Source: Piscinibacter caeni
GTDB taxonomy: Bacteria; Pseudomonadota; Gammaproteobacteria; Burkholderiales; Burkholderiaceae_C
Assembly: GCA_003265685.1 (NCBI GenBank)
Contig: QJOU01000033.1
Coordinates: 17,150-81,149, forward strand
DNA: 64,000 nucleotides
Direction: 5' to 3'
The translations under genes were made by a program, and so were the position numbers. This document shows positions 44,062 to 52,318 of this stretch, one piece after another. The stretch's first letter is position 1; every line of letters begins with the position of its first letter. The notes below the pieces were generated by a model that was not told the origin of the DNA, did no database searches, and worked only from the letters and a program-made list of their open reading frames with translations.

Positions 44062-46842
44062 GTGGAAGCAGAAGGTCAGTTCCAGCCTGGCGAGCGCATC
44101 ACGCACCACGAGTTCGGGCAGGGCGTTGTTCTGGACCCGGCGCGGGACGGTTACCTGCGCGCGTTCTTCAGCGTCGGCGAACGACGCGTGCCGGTCGGCT
44201 CAGTGCGCCGCGAGCTCACGCGCACCGAGCGCGTGCTTCGCGCCGTGGATGGTGGGTCCGACCGTGTGCGCCGGGCATGGCTGTCGTACGAGGCCCATGC
44301 GCTGCCGGTCATGGAGAGCGCCTCGGCCCTGACGTCGGCGCGGATCGATCTGCTGCCGCACCAGGTGGTACTGACGCATCGCATTGCGACAGCATCACCC
44401 CGGCGCTACCTGATCGCAGATGAGGTGGGCCTGGGAAAGACCATCGAAACGGCGCTCATCCTTCGAGAGCTTGCCAGCCGTGGTGAGCTGAACCGAGCGC
44501 TGATGGTCGTGCCCGCCGGCCTGGTCAACAACTGGCACCGAGAGCTGAACGAGGTGTTCAACCTCGAGTTCGAGGTGTTCGGCTCCGAAGGTGACATCAC
44601 CGATCGCAAGACGAACGCCTTTGCCAAGCACGACCGCTTGATCGCCAGCATTGACACGCTGAAGCGGCCCGCGCGCATCAAGCGGCTTCTCGATGCACCG
44701 CGCTGGGACCTGGTCGTCTTCGACGAAGCCCATCACCTGACCGCGTACCGGAACGGCGGCAAGGTGCGGAAGACCGAGAACTACAAGCTCGCCGAATCGC
44801 TGAAGGATCACTCGCGTGATCTGCTGCTGCTTTCGGCAACGCCACACCAGGGAAATCATTTCCAGTTCTGGATGCTGGTCCAACTGCTGAACCCAACCCT
44901 GTTCGGCAGCCCTGAAGAGATGCTGGAGAACCGGCACCGCCTGAACACCGTGATGTTCCGGCGCACAAAGGCCGACGCCTGCGAGCCCGATGGATCGCCA
45001 CTGTTCGCCCGGCGGGGTGTCCACACCGAGTCCTTCCTGATGAACCAGGAAGAGCGCTTGTTCTACGAGAAGCTGCGCGAATACCTCGAGGACGGGTTCG
45101 ATCTGGCCCGGCGCCAGGGCAGCAAGGGCCAGGCGCTCGGCTTCCTGATGGCGATCTTTCAGAAGATCGCAGCTTCGAGCTTCGCGGCGGTTCGCCGAAC
45201 GCTGAAGCGGCGGCTGTTGATGCTGACGATCCACGAGGCCCTGCTGCGCGACAAGGAACTCGACATCGAAGGGCGCGAGCGCTTGATGGATGAGGCACGA
45301 GAACTCATCCATGACGAGTTCCAGCTGGTACGCGACAGCATCGGCCGCAGCGAGGTGGACCGCCTGCTTGCGGACTTCAAGTACCGCTTGGTGAAGCGGC
45401 TGGACGAAGAGGCGCTGGAGCTGGCGTCTGACCCCTATGGCAGCGAATTCTCTGCCACGCATGCAGAAGAGGCAGCGTCGGCGGTGGTTGAACTGCACCT
45501 GCCCGAGGAGCGCCTGCGCATCGGTGACTTGCTGCGCGTCTTCCCGCAGCAGCGGGAAACGAAGGCACAGAAGCTGCTCGACGGCCTTGGCCACCTCTGG
45601 CGCCAGAACCCCAATGAGAAGATCGTGATCTTCGCGACCTACCTCGGTACGGTCGAGTTGATCGCAAGGGAAATCGATCAGGCCTACCCGGGACAAGGCG
45701 TGGTGGTGCTCCGCGGTGGCGACCACGGCGCCAAGGTGGCGGCGGAGCGCCGCTTCCGGCAGAAGGATGGACCGCGCGTTCTCGTGTGTACTGCAGCCGG
45801 ACGCGAGGGCATCAACCTGCAATTCGCGCGCGTCTTGTTCAGTTTCGATCTGCCCTGGAACCCAATGGACGTGGAGCAGCGCATCGGCCGCATCCATCGC
45901 TACGGGCAAAGCCACACGGCGCAGGTCTACAACCTCGTGCTGTCGGACACCATCGAGGGGCGCATCTTCCTGCTGCTCGACGAGAAGCTGACCCAGATTG
46001 CCCGGACCGTGGGCAAGGTCGACGACCAGGGAAATGTTGCCGAAGACCTGCGTGCGCAGATCCTCGGCCAGTTGTCCGAGCGGCTGAGTTACGACCGCCT
46101 CTATCAGGAGGCACTCTCGGATCCCGAGCTCAAGCGGACGCAGGTTGAACTGGAGGCGGCGCTCTCGAACTCCCGCGAGGCCCGCCAGGTCGTGTTTGAC
46201 CTGTTTCAGGATCTCGAGGGCTTCAGCCTCGACGACTACAAGCCGTTCTCCGATGTGTCGTCTAGCCTGGATCGCCTCGTGCGCTTCCTGGCCGCAGCCG
46301 TCGCAGATCGCAAGCAAAGGCTGATCAAGGTCGATGACCAGACGTACGATCTCGTGACCATCGACGGTGCCCTTCGCACGCGCTTCACGCTGAGTCGAGA
46401 CACCGCCACCAGCCACGATGAAGTGGACCTGCTGGGGCTCGACCACCCCTTAGTGCAGGAAGAACTGGGTCGGTGGCGGAGCTTGCCGCCTGAGGATGTC
46501 GGGATCGCTGTTGCGGCGGACGTCGAAGACCCCGTCCTGCTTTCTCTTTGGATGGTTGAGGCGTCTACCGGAAATGGCGAACGTCGGGTAGTGGTTCAGC
46601 CGATCGCCGTCAAGCAAGACGGCACGCGGGTGCCGGCCGTTGAGAGGCAATGCGAGCGGTACCTCCAGGCACCTGACACGGCGCCGATGTACTTACCGGA
46701 GCAGCGACTGGAGATGTTCGCGCGCGCCGTGGAGCCCACGTTGCAGCGAGAACTCAGGCACAAGGGTGCTGCGAGTGGCGACGGCAGCTATTCGGCGGAT
46801 CTGATCGGCTATGTCGAGATCATCGGCCGTCAGGGAGCTTGA
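44062..46842 (+). CDS. SNF2-family helicase of the BREX-like system, 926 aa
   Basis: All SF2/SNF2 motifs are present: DEVGLGKT at 120-127, DEAH at 221-224, LSATPHQGN, and QRIGRIHRYGQ at about 605-615. The N-terminal FQPGERITHHEFGQGVVLD is an SH3-like strand pair of the type seen in RapA and DrmD/BrxHII-like helicases. The start is GTG. It probably translocates on dsDNA and moves or remodels the complex. The last 250 residues are specific to the family. Confidence 0.9.
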   Translation: MEAEGQFQPGERITHHEFGQGVVLDPARDGYLRAFFSVGERRVPVGSVRRELTRTERVLRAVDGGSDRVRRAWLSYEAHALPVMESASALTSARIDLLPHQVVLTHRIATASPRRYLIADEVGLGKTIETALILRELASRGELNRALMVVPAGLVNNWHRELNEVFNLEFEVFGSEGDITDRKTNAFAKHDRLIASIDTLKRPARIKRLLDAPRWDLVVFDEAHHLTAYRNGGKVRKTENYKLAESLKDHSRDLLLLSATPHQGNHFQFWMLVQLLNPTLFGSPEEMLENRHRLNTVMFRRTKADACEPDGSPLFARRGVHTESFLMNQEERLFYEKLREYLEDGFDLARRQGSKGQALGFLMAIFQKIAASSFAAVRRTLKRRLLMLTIHEALLRDKELDIEGRERLMDEARELIHDEFQLVRDSIGRSEVDRLLADFKYRLVKRLDEEALELASDPYGSEFSATHAEEAASAVVELHLPEERLRIGDLLRVFPQQRETKAQKLLDGLGHLWRQNPNEKIVIFATYLGTVELIAREIDQAYPGQGVVVLRGGDHGAKVAAERRFRQKDGPRVLVCTAAGREGINLQFARVLFSFDLPWNPMDVEQRIGRIHRYGQSHTAQVYNLVLSDTIEGRIFLLLDEKLTQIARTVGKVDDQGNVAEDLRAQILGQLSERLSYDRLYQEALSDPELKRTQVELEAALSNSREARQVVFDLFQDLEGFSLDDYKPFSDVSSSLDRLVRFLAAAVADRKQRLIKVDDQTYDLVTIDGALRTRFTLSRDTATSHDEVDLLGLDHPLVQEELGRWRSLPPEDVGIAVAADVEDPVLLSLWMVEASTGNGERRVVVQPIAVKQDGTRVPAVERQCERYLQAPDTAPMYLPEQRLEMFARAVEPTLQRELRHKGAASGDGSYSADLIGYVEIIGRQGA

Positions 46843-46899
46843 CTGACTCCTGTGCGAGCAGATTTGTAGTCTCTCGGCCAACTCATCACCACAGTAATC

Positions 46900-48438
46900 A
46901 TGGCGATTCTTGCAACTTCGCTGGAGTGGGCAGTGGACTTCGTCCAGGCTCATTCCGATGGTGACCTTTTCCCAAAGGTACTTGAAGTTGACGCCGTGGC
47001 TGCGGAGAAGGCCCACTTTGTAGGACAAATCGCCGGCGCCGATTTGGGTAACTTTCCACCAGGCAGTTGTCGTCGATTTATCGTTCCGAAGGACGAAATC
47101 TCCTATCGACAAGCGACCCAACTCGATCCACAAGACTCGATCATTCTGTCTGCGCTCATCTTTCAGTACGGTCAGCAAATTGAGGACCTTCGACTACCGG
47201 CGACGCGTGTTTTCAGCTACCGATTTAAGCCTACATTGCCCGACGGTCTGTACAGCAGCAAGACAGCTTGGAACAACTTTTGGTCCGCAGCAGCAATTCA
47301 TGCATCGAGATGCGCCAAGGTTCTCTACTGCGATATAGCCGACTTCTATAATCAGGTCTATCACCACACAGTCGAGAACCAGTTGATTTCAGCAGGACTC
47401 CCAAACCAGGCTGTCAAATGGATTGTCAGCCTGCTGGAGTCAACTACTGCAGGTGTATCGCGTGGAGTTCCGGTTGGCCCGCACCCAATACATCTTATAG
47501 CCGAGGCAACGCTGGTTCCTGTTGACAACAGCCTTGTGGCAGCAGGTGTGAAATTCATTCGATATGCAGATGACATAATCGTCTTCTGCAAGTCAGACAA
47601 GGAAGCAAAGACAGCGCTTTCGACCATTGCCACGGTGCTGGACAAGCAACAACGGCTCACGCTTCAGCGCCATAAGACACGGTACTATGCGCCGGATGAT
47701 TTCCGTCGCTTGTGTGGGCAGATGATTGAAGATCGTCCGATCAACTCGGACGAGAAGTCGCTCCTGGCGCTGATCACGAAGTACTCGGGCGGCAACCCAT
47801 ACAAAACGATATCGTTTTCTCAGGTGTCAACAGACGATTGGGCTGCTATCTCCCCTGAGTCCATTCGAAGGGTAATTGAAGAGTACATTGCTTCGGACCC
47901 AGTCGACTACATTCGTCTGCGCTGGTTCTATCGCCGTCTGGCGCAGATTGGTCATCCCGGCGCCATCGAAGTATCTCTCGATCACCTTGATGAGCTTGGC
48001 CCGTGTTTTGCCAACATTTGCTTCTATCTTGCGTCTGTTCAGTCCGTTTCTCCGGTGGACTGGAAGCGCGTAGGCTCAATGCTACTTAAGTTGCTACGCG
48101 CGCCGGAGGTGAAGTCCAGCGAATACTTCAGATTGCTTGTTCTAAGCCTCTTTTCCAGGAATGAGCACATCAATCACTTTGCGAGATTGCACAAGCTATT
48201 CCAGTCCTCTGACGCTTTTGTCAGACGGGAAGTAATTCTGGCAGCCCGAGTGAATGGAGCTTTGGACTGGGTTCGCGAGCTCAAGGAGGCTTACCCCTCA
48301 ATGGATCCGTGGCAGCAGAGGGCGATGTTGTTTGCCATCGCAGGTCTTGCGAAGGATGAACGGAAGTACTTTATTGGCCGACAGACCGTCGCGCGGCCAT
48401 TTGAGAAGTCGCTTGCAAAGTGGGCCAAGGGCGCATAG
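46900..48438 (+). CDS. Defence-type reverse transcriptase with helical C-terminal domain, 512 aa
   Basis: RT motifs are intact: RFIVPKDEISYRQ at the fingers, motif A CDIADFY (Asp145), motif B GVPVGPHPIHL, and motif C YADD at 222-225, then an HKTRYY motif D. No maturase X or HNH domain follows, and there is no retron-like neighbour; instead residues 290-512 are helical, as in Abi/UG-type defence RTs. GC is about 45-52% in lines I counted, against about 62% in the helicase. It lies 57 bases after the helicase in the same direction. Confidence 0.85.
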   Translation: MAILATSLEWAVDFVQAHSDGDLFPKVLEVDAVAAEKAHFVGQIAGADLGNFPPGSCRRFIVPKDEISYRQATQLDPQDSIILSALIFQYGQQIEDLRLPATRVFSYRFKPTLPDGLYSSKTAWNNFWSAAAIHASRCAKVLYCDIADFYNQVYHHTVENQLISAGLPNQAVKWIVSLLESTTAGVSRGVPVGPHPIHLIAEATLVPVDNSLVAAGVKFIRYADDIIVFCKSDKEAKTALSTIATVLDKQQRLTLQRHKTRYYAPDDFRRLCGQMIEDRPINSDEKSLLALITKYSGGNPYKTISFSQVSTDDWAAISPESIRRVIEEYIASDPVDYIRLRWFYRRLAQIGHPGAIEVSLDHLDELGPCFANICFYLASVQSVSPVDWKRVGSMLLKLLRAPEVKSSEYFRLLVLSLFSRNEHINHFARLHKLFQSSDAFVRREVILAARVNGALDWVRELKEAYPSMDPWQQRAMLFAIAGLAKDERKYFIGRQTVARPFEKSLAKWAKGA

Positions 48439-48499
48439 CGCCGTTTTCAAGCTGATCTACAGGCGCTGGCGCACTGAAGCGACGACATTGCGAGGGCGA

Positions 48500-49123
48500 T
48501 CAGGCATCGCTGGTAAGCGCCATCACGTAGGGCTCCATCGTGGCCCAGACGCCTGCGGCCTTCGCTTCCCGAGTGATCTCAGCAGGCGTGGCCTTGGGCT
48601 GCCGCAATGCCTGCCTCAGGTCCTCGATGGCCAGCGCATCGCCTACCGTGCGGCGGTAGCGGAAGAGGTCGGCCACCGTCTTGGCCACGCCGAACACGGG
48701 CACTGAGGTTCCGGCGATCTTTCTGTGCTCGACGCCGCGGCGCAGTAGCTCGTCGGAGAACCGGGCGATACGGATCGGCGGGTAGGTGACCCGAGGGCGC
48801 CAGTCCTTTCGCCCGATGGCGATCCAGACCTTCGGCGGCAGCTGGTCTGTGAGCCCGTGGAATGCCAGAGCTGAGGCGAGGCAGATGACGCCCTTGGGCA
48901 CCAGCCGCGCTGCCTCCGCCAGGGACTGCTGCTCACCGAGCTCGGCAACGGGAAGCTGGTAGAGCCCTCGGGAAAGGCTCACCACCTCGCCGGCGCGCCC
49001 CATGCGGCTGATCGTGGGGGCTGTGATGCCTGCCGCGTTGAACTCCGCAAGCCGCGTCATCCCACGCCGCCGGAGCAGCGCCAGGGCCTGGGTGCGCTGC
49101 GTAGAGGTGTAAGCGGCGGGCAT
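48500..49123 (-). CDS. AbiEi-family antitoxin-like regulator, 207 aa
   Basis: An N-terminal winged helix (RTQALALLRRRGMTRLAEF) precedes the AbiEi body: ISRMGRAGEVVSLSRGLYQL, then ICLASALAFHGLTDQLP and KVWIAIGRKDWRP. In the type IV pair AbiE, AbiEi represses its promoter and counters the AbiEii nucleotidyltransferase. No AbiEii gene follows: the downstream neighbour is the RT gene on the other strand. It is thus an orphan. An inverted repeat at 49133-49161 lies just upstream. Confidence 0.83.
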   Translation of the reverse strand: MPAAYTSTQRTQALALLRRRGMTRLAEFNAAGITAPTISRMGRAGEVVSLSRGLYQLPVAELGEQQSLAEAARLVPKGVICLASALAFHGLTDQLPPKVWIAIGRKDWRPRVTYPPIRIARFSDELLRRGVEHRKIAGTSVPVFGVAKTVADLFRYRRTVGDALAIEDLRQALRQPKATPAEITREAKAAGVWATMEPYVMALTSDA

Positions 49124-49132
49124 GGTATGACT

Positions 49133-49161
49133 CCTCGGGCGAATCAACTAGCTGACCGAGG
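49133..49161. promoter_or_regulatory. Candidate AbiEi operator
   Basis: CCTCGG at 49133-49138 pairs with CCGAGG at 49156-49161, 10 bases upstream of the AbiEi start. AbiEi proteins are known to bind inverted repeats in their own promoters. Confidence 0.4.
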
Positions 49162-49200
49162 TTTTATGCCACTTTGACGGAGACACCAGCAACTGCCCGT

Positions 49201-50466
49201 TCATCGCAAATCCACCGCAGATTCGACGGCCGTTGGGTGATGTGGGTGTCGGGGCGGCAGCGATGGCATGGCTTCGCTCGATGGATTCCATCGCCACACG
49301 GGAACGGAAGGATCGCCCGCGTGAATCTGCTGCTTGCTGCCGTAGATGCCCGAGTGATCGACGAAGAGCAACGGTGCGGAACCCTCGCAGTCGGTCAGCG
49401 TTGCGCTGGCGATCTCGCTTCCTGCACCCATGTTGTAGCGAAGCCCCTTCACGAAGGATCGCCCATCGACTACCAGTCGATCAACGAGCTGTTTCTCGTA
49501 CCCGTCTTCGACCGGCAGCCAGTGTTGTGTCGCCGGCATCAGCGACAACTCCACGATGGTGGGGATCCCCGCCGTTGCGACGTTGAAGGTCGCGATCATC
49601 ACCATGTGGATGTCCTCGGCGGCACCCCAGAGTGCCAGCTCGCGCTCGAAGCGCCGTGCCAGGCGGCGATAGATCTGCTCGTCCAGCGCGAAGGCCTGGT
49701 CAGGCACATGTTTCAACGCAGCCTTGAAGCCATAGCGCGCAGGCACGATCTCCTTGATCTCCGCGATCGTCAGCATCAGCTGTTGCTGCTTGCCAGGGAC
49801 TGCCACTGCCTGTGACCACAGTGAAATCCGCCGCGCGTTGATTGCGTCGCGCTGCTCGACCGAGAAGACCTCAGGGATGTAAAGGCGCGAGCGCAGTGAG
49901 CCTCCGCGAGCGACCTTGTCCTCGGCGGCCAGAAGCAGGTGCTTGCGCACCGTGCTCCAGGTTCGCTTGCCGGCAAAGCCCGGATGCCATCGCGTCAGCT
50001 CGGCCTGGTCCCACAGGTAGTGCAGCAGGCCGCGCAACGAGAGCTTGGCGCCGTCGCTGGTGACGCTGTCGCTGTCGCCGCCCGCAGGCGGCATCTGCGA
50101 TCTGCCCGGCATCTTGGTCAGTGGGAAGTCCAGCTTCAGCGTGGTCTCGCCAGTGGCCGGGTCCTCCGTGATCGCGCTGCCCAGCACTTGCCCCAGGCCG
50201 GAGAACTCGGCCGGCGGTTCGTAGGATGGGCAGTCGGGCGCGTGATGGCTTCCCGTGTCGGGCATCCGCTTGACGATGAAGCCCTCGCCAAGGCGCGCCA
50301 CGTACATCTCGACGCCTTCGGCCAGGCACAGGCAGCGGGGACGTTGGTGGGCGGCGTGGGCGTCGGCGATGGCGTCGGCGAAGCCTCGCGACCCGATCTC
50401 GAAGCGGCGGCCGGCGATCTCGTAGACCGCGGCCGGTGCTGTGATGCCTTGGGCCGGAATCTCCAC
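49201..50466 (-). CDS. DUF1173 family protein of the transfer operon, 421 aa
   Basis: DUF1173 proteins accompany VirB/VirD4 operons of plasmids and ICEs; the function is unknown. Recognisable parts are RPRCLCLAEGVEMYVARLGEG, SHHAPDCPSYEPP with a possible zinc site (Cys and two His), and LSLRGLLHYLWDQAELTRWH. A GTG at 50466 is preferred as start because upstream in-frame sequence overlaps the LPD7 gene. It is the last gene of the transfer operon and marks the cargo boundary. Confidence 0.75.
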   Translation of the reverse strand: MEIPAQGITAPAAVYEIAGRRFEIGSRGFADAIADAHAAHQRPRCLCLAEGVEMYVARLGEGFIVKRMPDTGSHHAPDCPSYEPPAEFSGLGQVLGSAITEDPATGETTLKLDFPLTKMPGRSQMPPAGGDSDSVTSDGAKLSLRGLLHYLWDQAELTRWHPGFAGKRTWSTVRKHLLLAAEDKVARGGSLRSRLYIPEVFSVEQRDAINARRISLWSQAVAVPGKQQQLMLTIAEIKEIVPARYGFKAALKHVPDQAFALDEQIYRRLARRFERELALWGAAEDIHMVMIATFNVATAGIPTIVELSLMPATQHWLPVEDGYEKQLVDRLVVDGRSFVKGLRYNMGAGSEIASATLTDCEGSAPLLFVDHSGIYGSKQQIHAGDPSVPVWRWNPSSEAMPSLPPRHPHHPTAVESAVDLR

Positions 50467-50476
50467 CGCCGTGGCC

Positions 50477-51616
50477 TCATCGCACAGGTGCTGGTGCGGC
50501 GCGGTCGCGGGTGCGCTGGATCTCGGGCGTCGGCATGACGACGGGCCGCTGTGACGGGGCCGCCTTGTCGTAGACCTTGACCTTAGGAGCCTGGCCATCG
50601 CGGATGCGCTGCGCTAGCTTTTCGGTCGCGGCGGCCATCACGGCCGCACGCTGCTTCTCCGGCACCTTCTTGGCGACCAGCACCGCCTCGATGGCGGCGA
50701 GCACGGCCTTGCGGCCACCGCCACCTCGGGCCGACGCCTTGTCGGTGGGGGCTGCCGCCGCGGTAGCAGCGTCGCGGGCCGGCTCGATGCGATTGACGAG
50801 GCGTGCCTCGCGCTCGCGCTTCAGCACTTCCAGGTCGCCGGGGTTCGGTTCGTAGCCCAGCGTCTTCACGCCGCGCACAGAGGCCTCGAGCCAGACCATG
50901 CGCTTGAAGTCCTCGTTGCCGGAGACGCGCAGCGCCTTCCAGTTGCGCGCTTCGGCCACGTCGACCATGGAGCGGGCGACCGACGGGCTGTTGGTGTCGG
51001 TAGCCAGGCGGAAGGTCGACTCGGTGAAGGCCACGCGTGAGGTGTCGCCCCGGAAGCGGTACTCGGTGCGCCCGATGGTCACGTCGCCCATCGTCACCGG
51101 CGCGCGCTTGATGATGTAGCGGTCCATCAGTGCGGATTCGAGGCGGGCCACGAGGGCGGTGCGTTCGGCCTGAGCGTCGATCTTGGCGATGGCCTTCGCA
51201 TCCACCTGCTCGGGCTGCGCAGGTGCCTTGGCGGCACCCGGCATCGGGACCACGTTGGTGGCCTCGGGCACCTCGTCGCGAGCCGGCACGGGGTCCAGAG
51301 GCCGCTCCGGCAAGGCCGGGCGCTGCTGCCCGCGCTGCCACTCTCCGTCGACCTTCTGGATCGGAGTGCGCTTGCCGTCCTCGGCTACCGCGACGATGCG
51401 CGTGCTGCCGACTTGATCCGCCTTCGTGACCATCTCGGAGAAGGTGTTCGCGCGGTAAGTGACCTCGGCGAAGGGGTCGCGCATCTCGTAGCGCTCGCCA
51501 GTCGTGTCCGTCGGCGTCTGGAACCGCGCGATCGCCACGGGTGCGCGATTGGCCGGCTCTACGGTGCCGCCCTGGGCTGGCGCTGCCTGGCGGACGGGGG
51601 AGTTGTCTGCATCCAT
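50477..51616 (-). CDS. LPD7-domain protein, 379 aa
   Basis: The central block VAFTESTFRLATDTNSPSVA, then ARSMVDVAEARNWKALRVSG and NEDFKRMVWLEA, is an LPD7 module, found in conjugative relaxase and toxin polyproteins. The flanks are Pro/Ala-rich and probably disordered. It lies 10 bases before the DUF1173 gene and 32 after the OmpA-like gene. Its role may be structural or nucleic-acid binding in transfer. Confidence 0.7.
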   Translation of the reverse strand: MDADNSPVRQAAPAQGGTVEPANRAPVAIARFQTPTDTTGERYEMRDPFAEVTYRANTFSEMVTKADQVGSTRIVAVAEDGKRTPIQKVDGEWQRGQQRPALPERPLDPVPARDEVPEATNVVPMPGAAKAPAQPEQVDAKAIAKIDAQAERTALVARLESALMDRYIIKRAPVTMGDVTIGRTEYRFRGDTSRVAFTESTFRLATDTNSPSVARSMVDVAEARNWKALRVSGNEDFKRMVWLEASVRGVKTLGYEPNPGDLEVLKREREARLVNRIEPARDAATAAAAPTDKASARGGGGRKAVLAAIEAVLVAKKVPEKQRAAVMAAATEKLAQRIRDGQAPKVKVYDKAAPSQRPVVMPTPEIQRTRDRAAPAPVR

Positions 51617-51648
51617 GGCGACCTCGCGATGGTGGGTTGAATGGAAAC

Positions 51649-52302
51649 TCACGGCTGCGCCACCGCTGCGGTGCTCAGCGCCACCGGCAGCGCGCGGTAC
51701 AGCTCTATCTCGACACGGCGGTTCAGGTTGCGGCCTCCGGCGCTGGCGTTGTCGGCGACGTGGTCGCCGGCGGGCTGGTAGGTGGCGCGGATGCGTGCGG
51801 GGTCCACGCCCGCGGCCACCAGGTAGTCACGCACGGCCGCGGCGCGGTCGCGAGCGATGCGGCTCTCCGCCGGCGCGTCGGTGGTGCCGTCGGTGCGCCC
51901 GCGCAGCAGGACGAGCGGCGATGCCTTGGCGTCTTCGACCAGGGCGGCGGTCACGTCGGGCGGGATGGCGACGCGCGTGCTGCCGAAGTCGAAGCGCACG
52001 GTGAAGACGCTGTTCGCCTTCACCTGCTGGGCGGCTGGCGCCTGCATGGCGGCCAGGAGCTGCTGGCGCGCTGCCATGTTGGCCAGCGTGGCAGCGGTGG
52101 TTTCAGCGATGCGGCTGGACTCGGTGGCCAGCAGGCGCGTGTTCTGCAGGTCGTTCTTGCAGACCTGCAGTTCGACGGCCATCTGCGAGTTCACCGGCCG
52201 CTTCTGCGACTCGTCGACGGTCGGTGGCTTCGGCGGCGAACTGCACGAAGCCAGCGCGAAGAGCCAAGGTATGAAGGGTGTGTGGGCGATGCTGGTTCGC
52301 AT
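51649..52302 (-). CDS. OmpA-family lipoprotein, 217 aa
   Basis: A short signal peptide ends in a lipobox (FALASCSSPP). The C-terminal OmpA/MotB domain shows TVRFDFGSTRVAIP, VLLRGRTDGTTDA and ARIRATYQPAGDHVADNASA, the peptidoglycan-binding pattern ending in NRRVEIEL. It likely anchors the secretion channel to the cell wall, in the role VirB7/TraV-type lipoproteins fill elsewhere. It follows virD4 by 16 bases. Confidence 0.85.
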   Translation of the reverse strand: MRTSIAHTPFIPWLFALASCSSPPKPPTVDESQKRPVNSQMAVELQVCKNDLQNTRLLATESSRIAETTAATLANMAARQQLLAAMQAPAAQQVKANSVFTVRFDFGSTRVAIPPDVTAALVEDAKASPLVLLRGRTDGTTDAPAESRIARDRAAAVRDYLVAAGVDPARIRATYQPAGDHVADNASAGGRNLNRRVEIELYRALPVALSTAAVAQP

Positions 52303-52318
52303 GTCGATGCTCCCGGGG

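Noticed and set aside
46900..48438. Reverse transcriptase as a group II intron or retron
   Set aside because: No maturase or HNH domain and no retron effector nearby; the C-terminus is a helical domain as in defence RTs.
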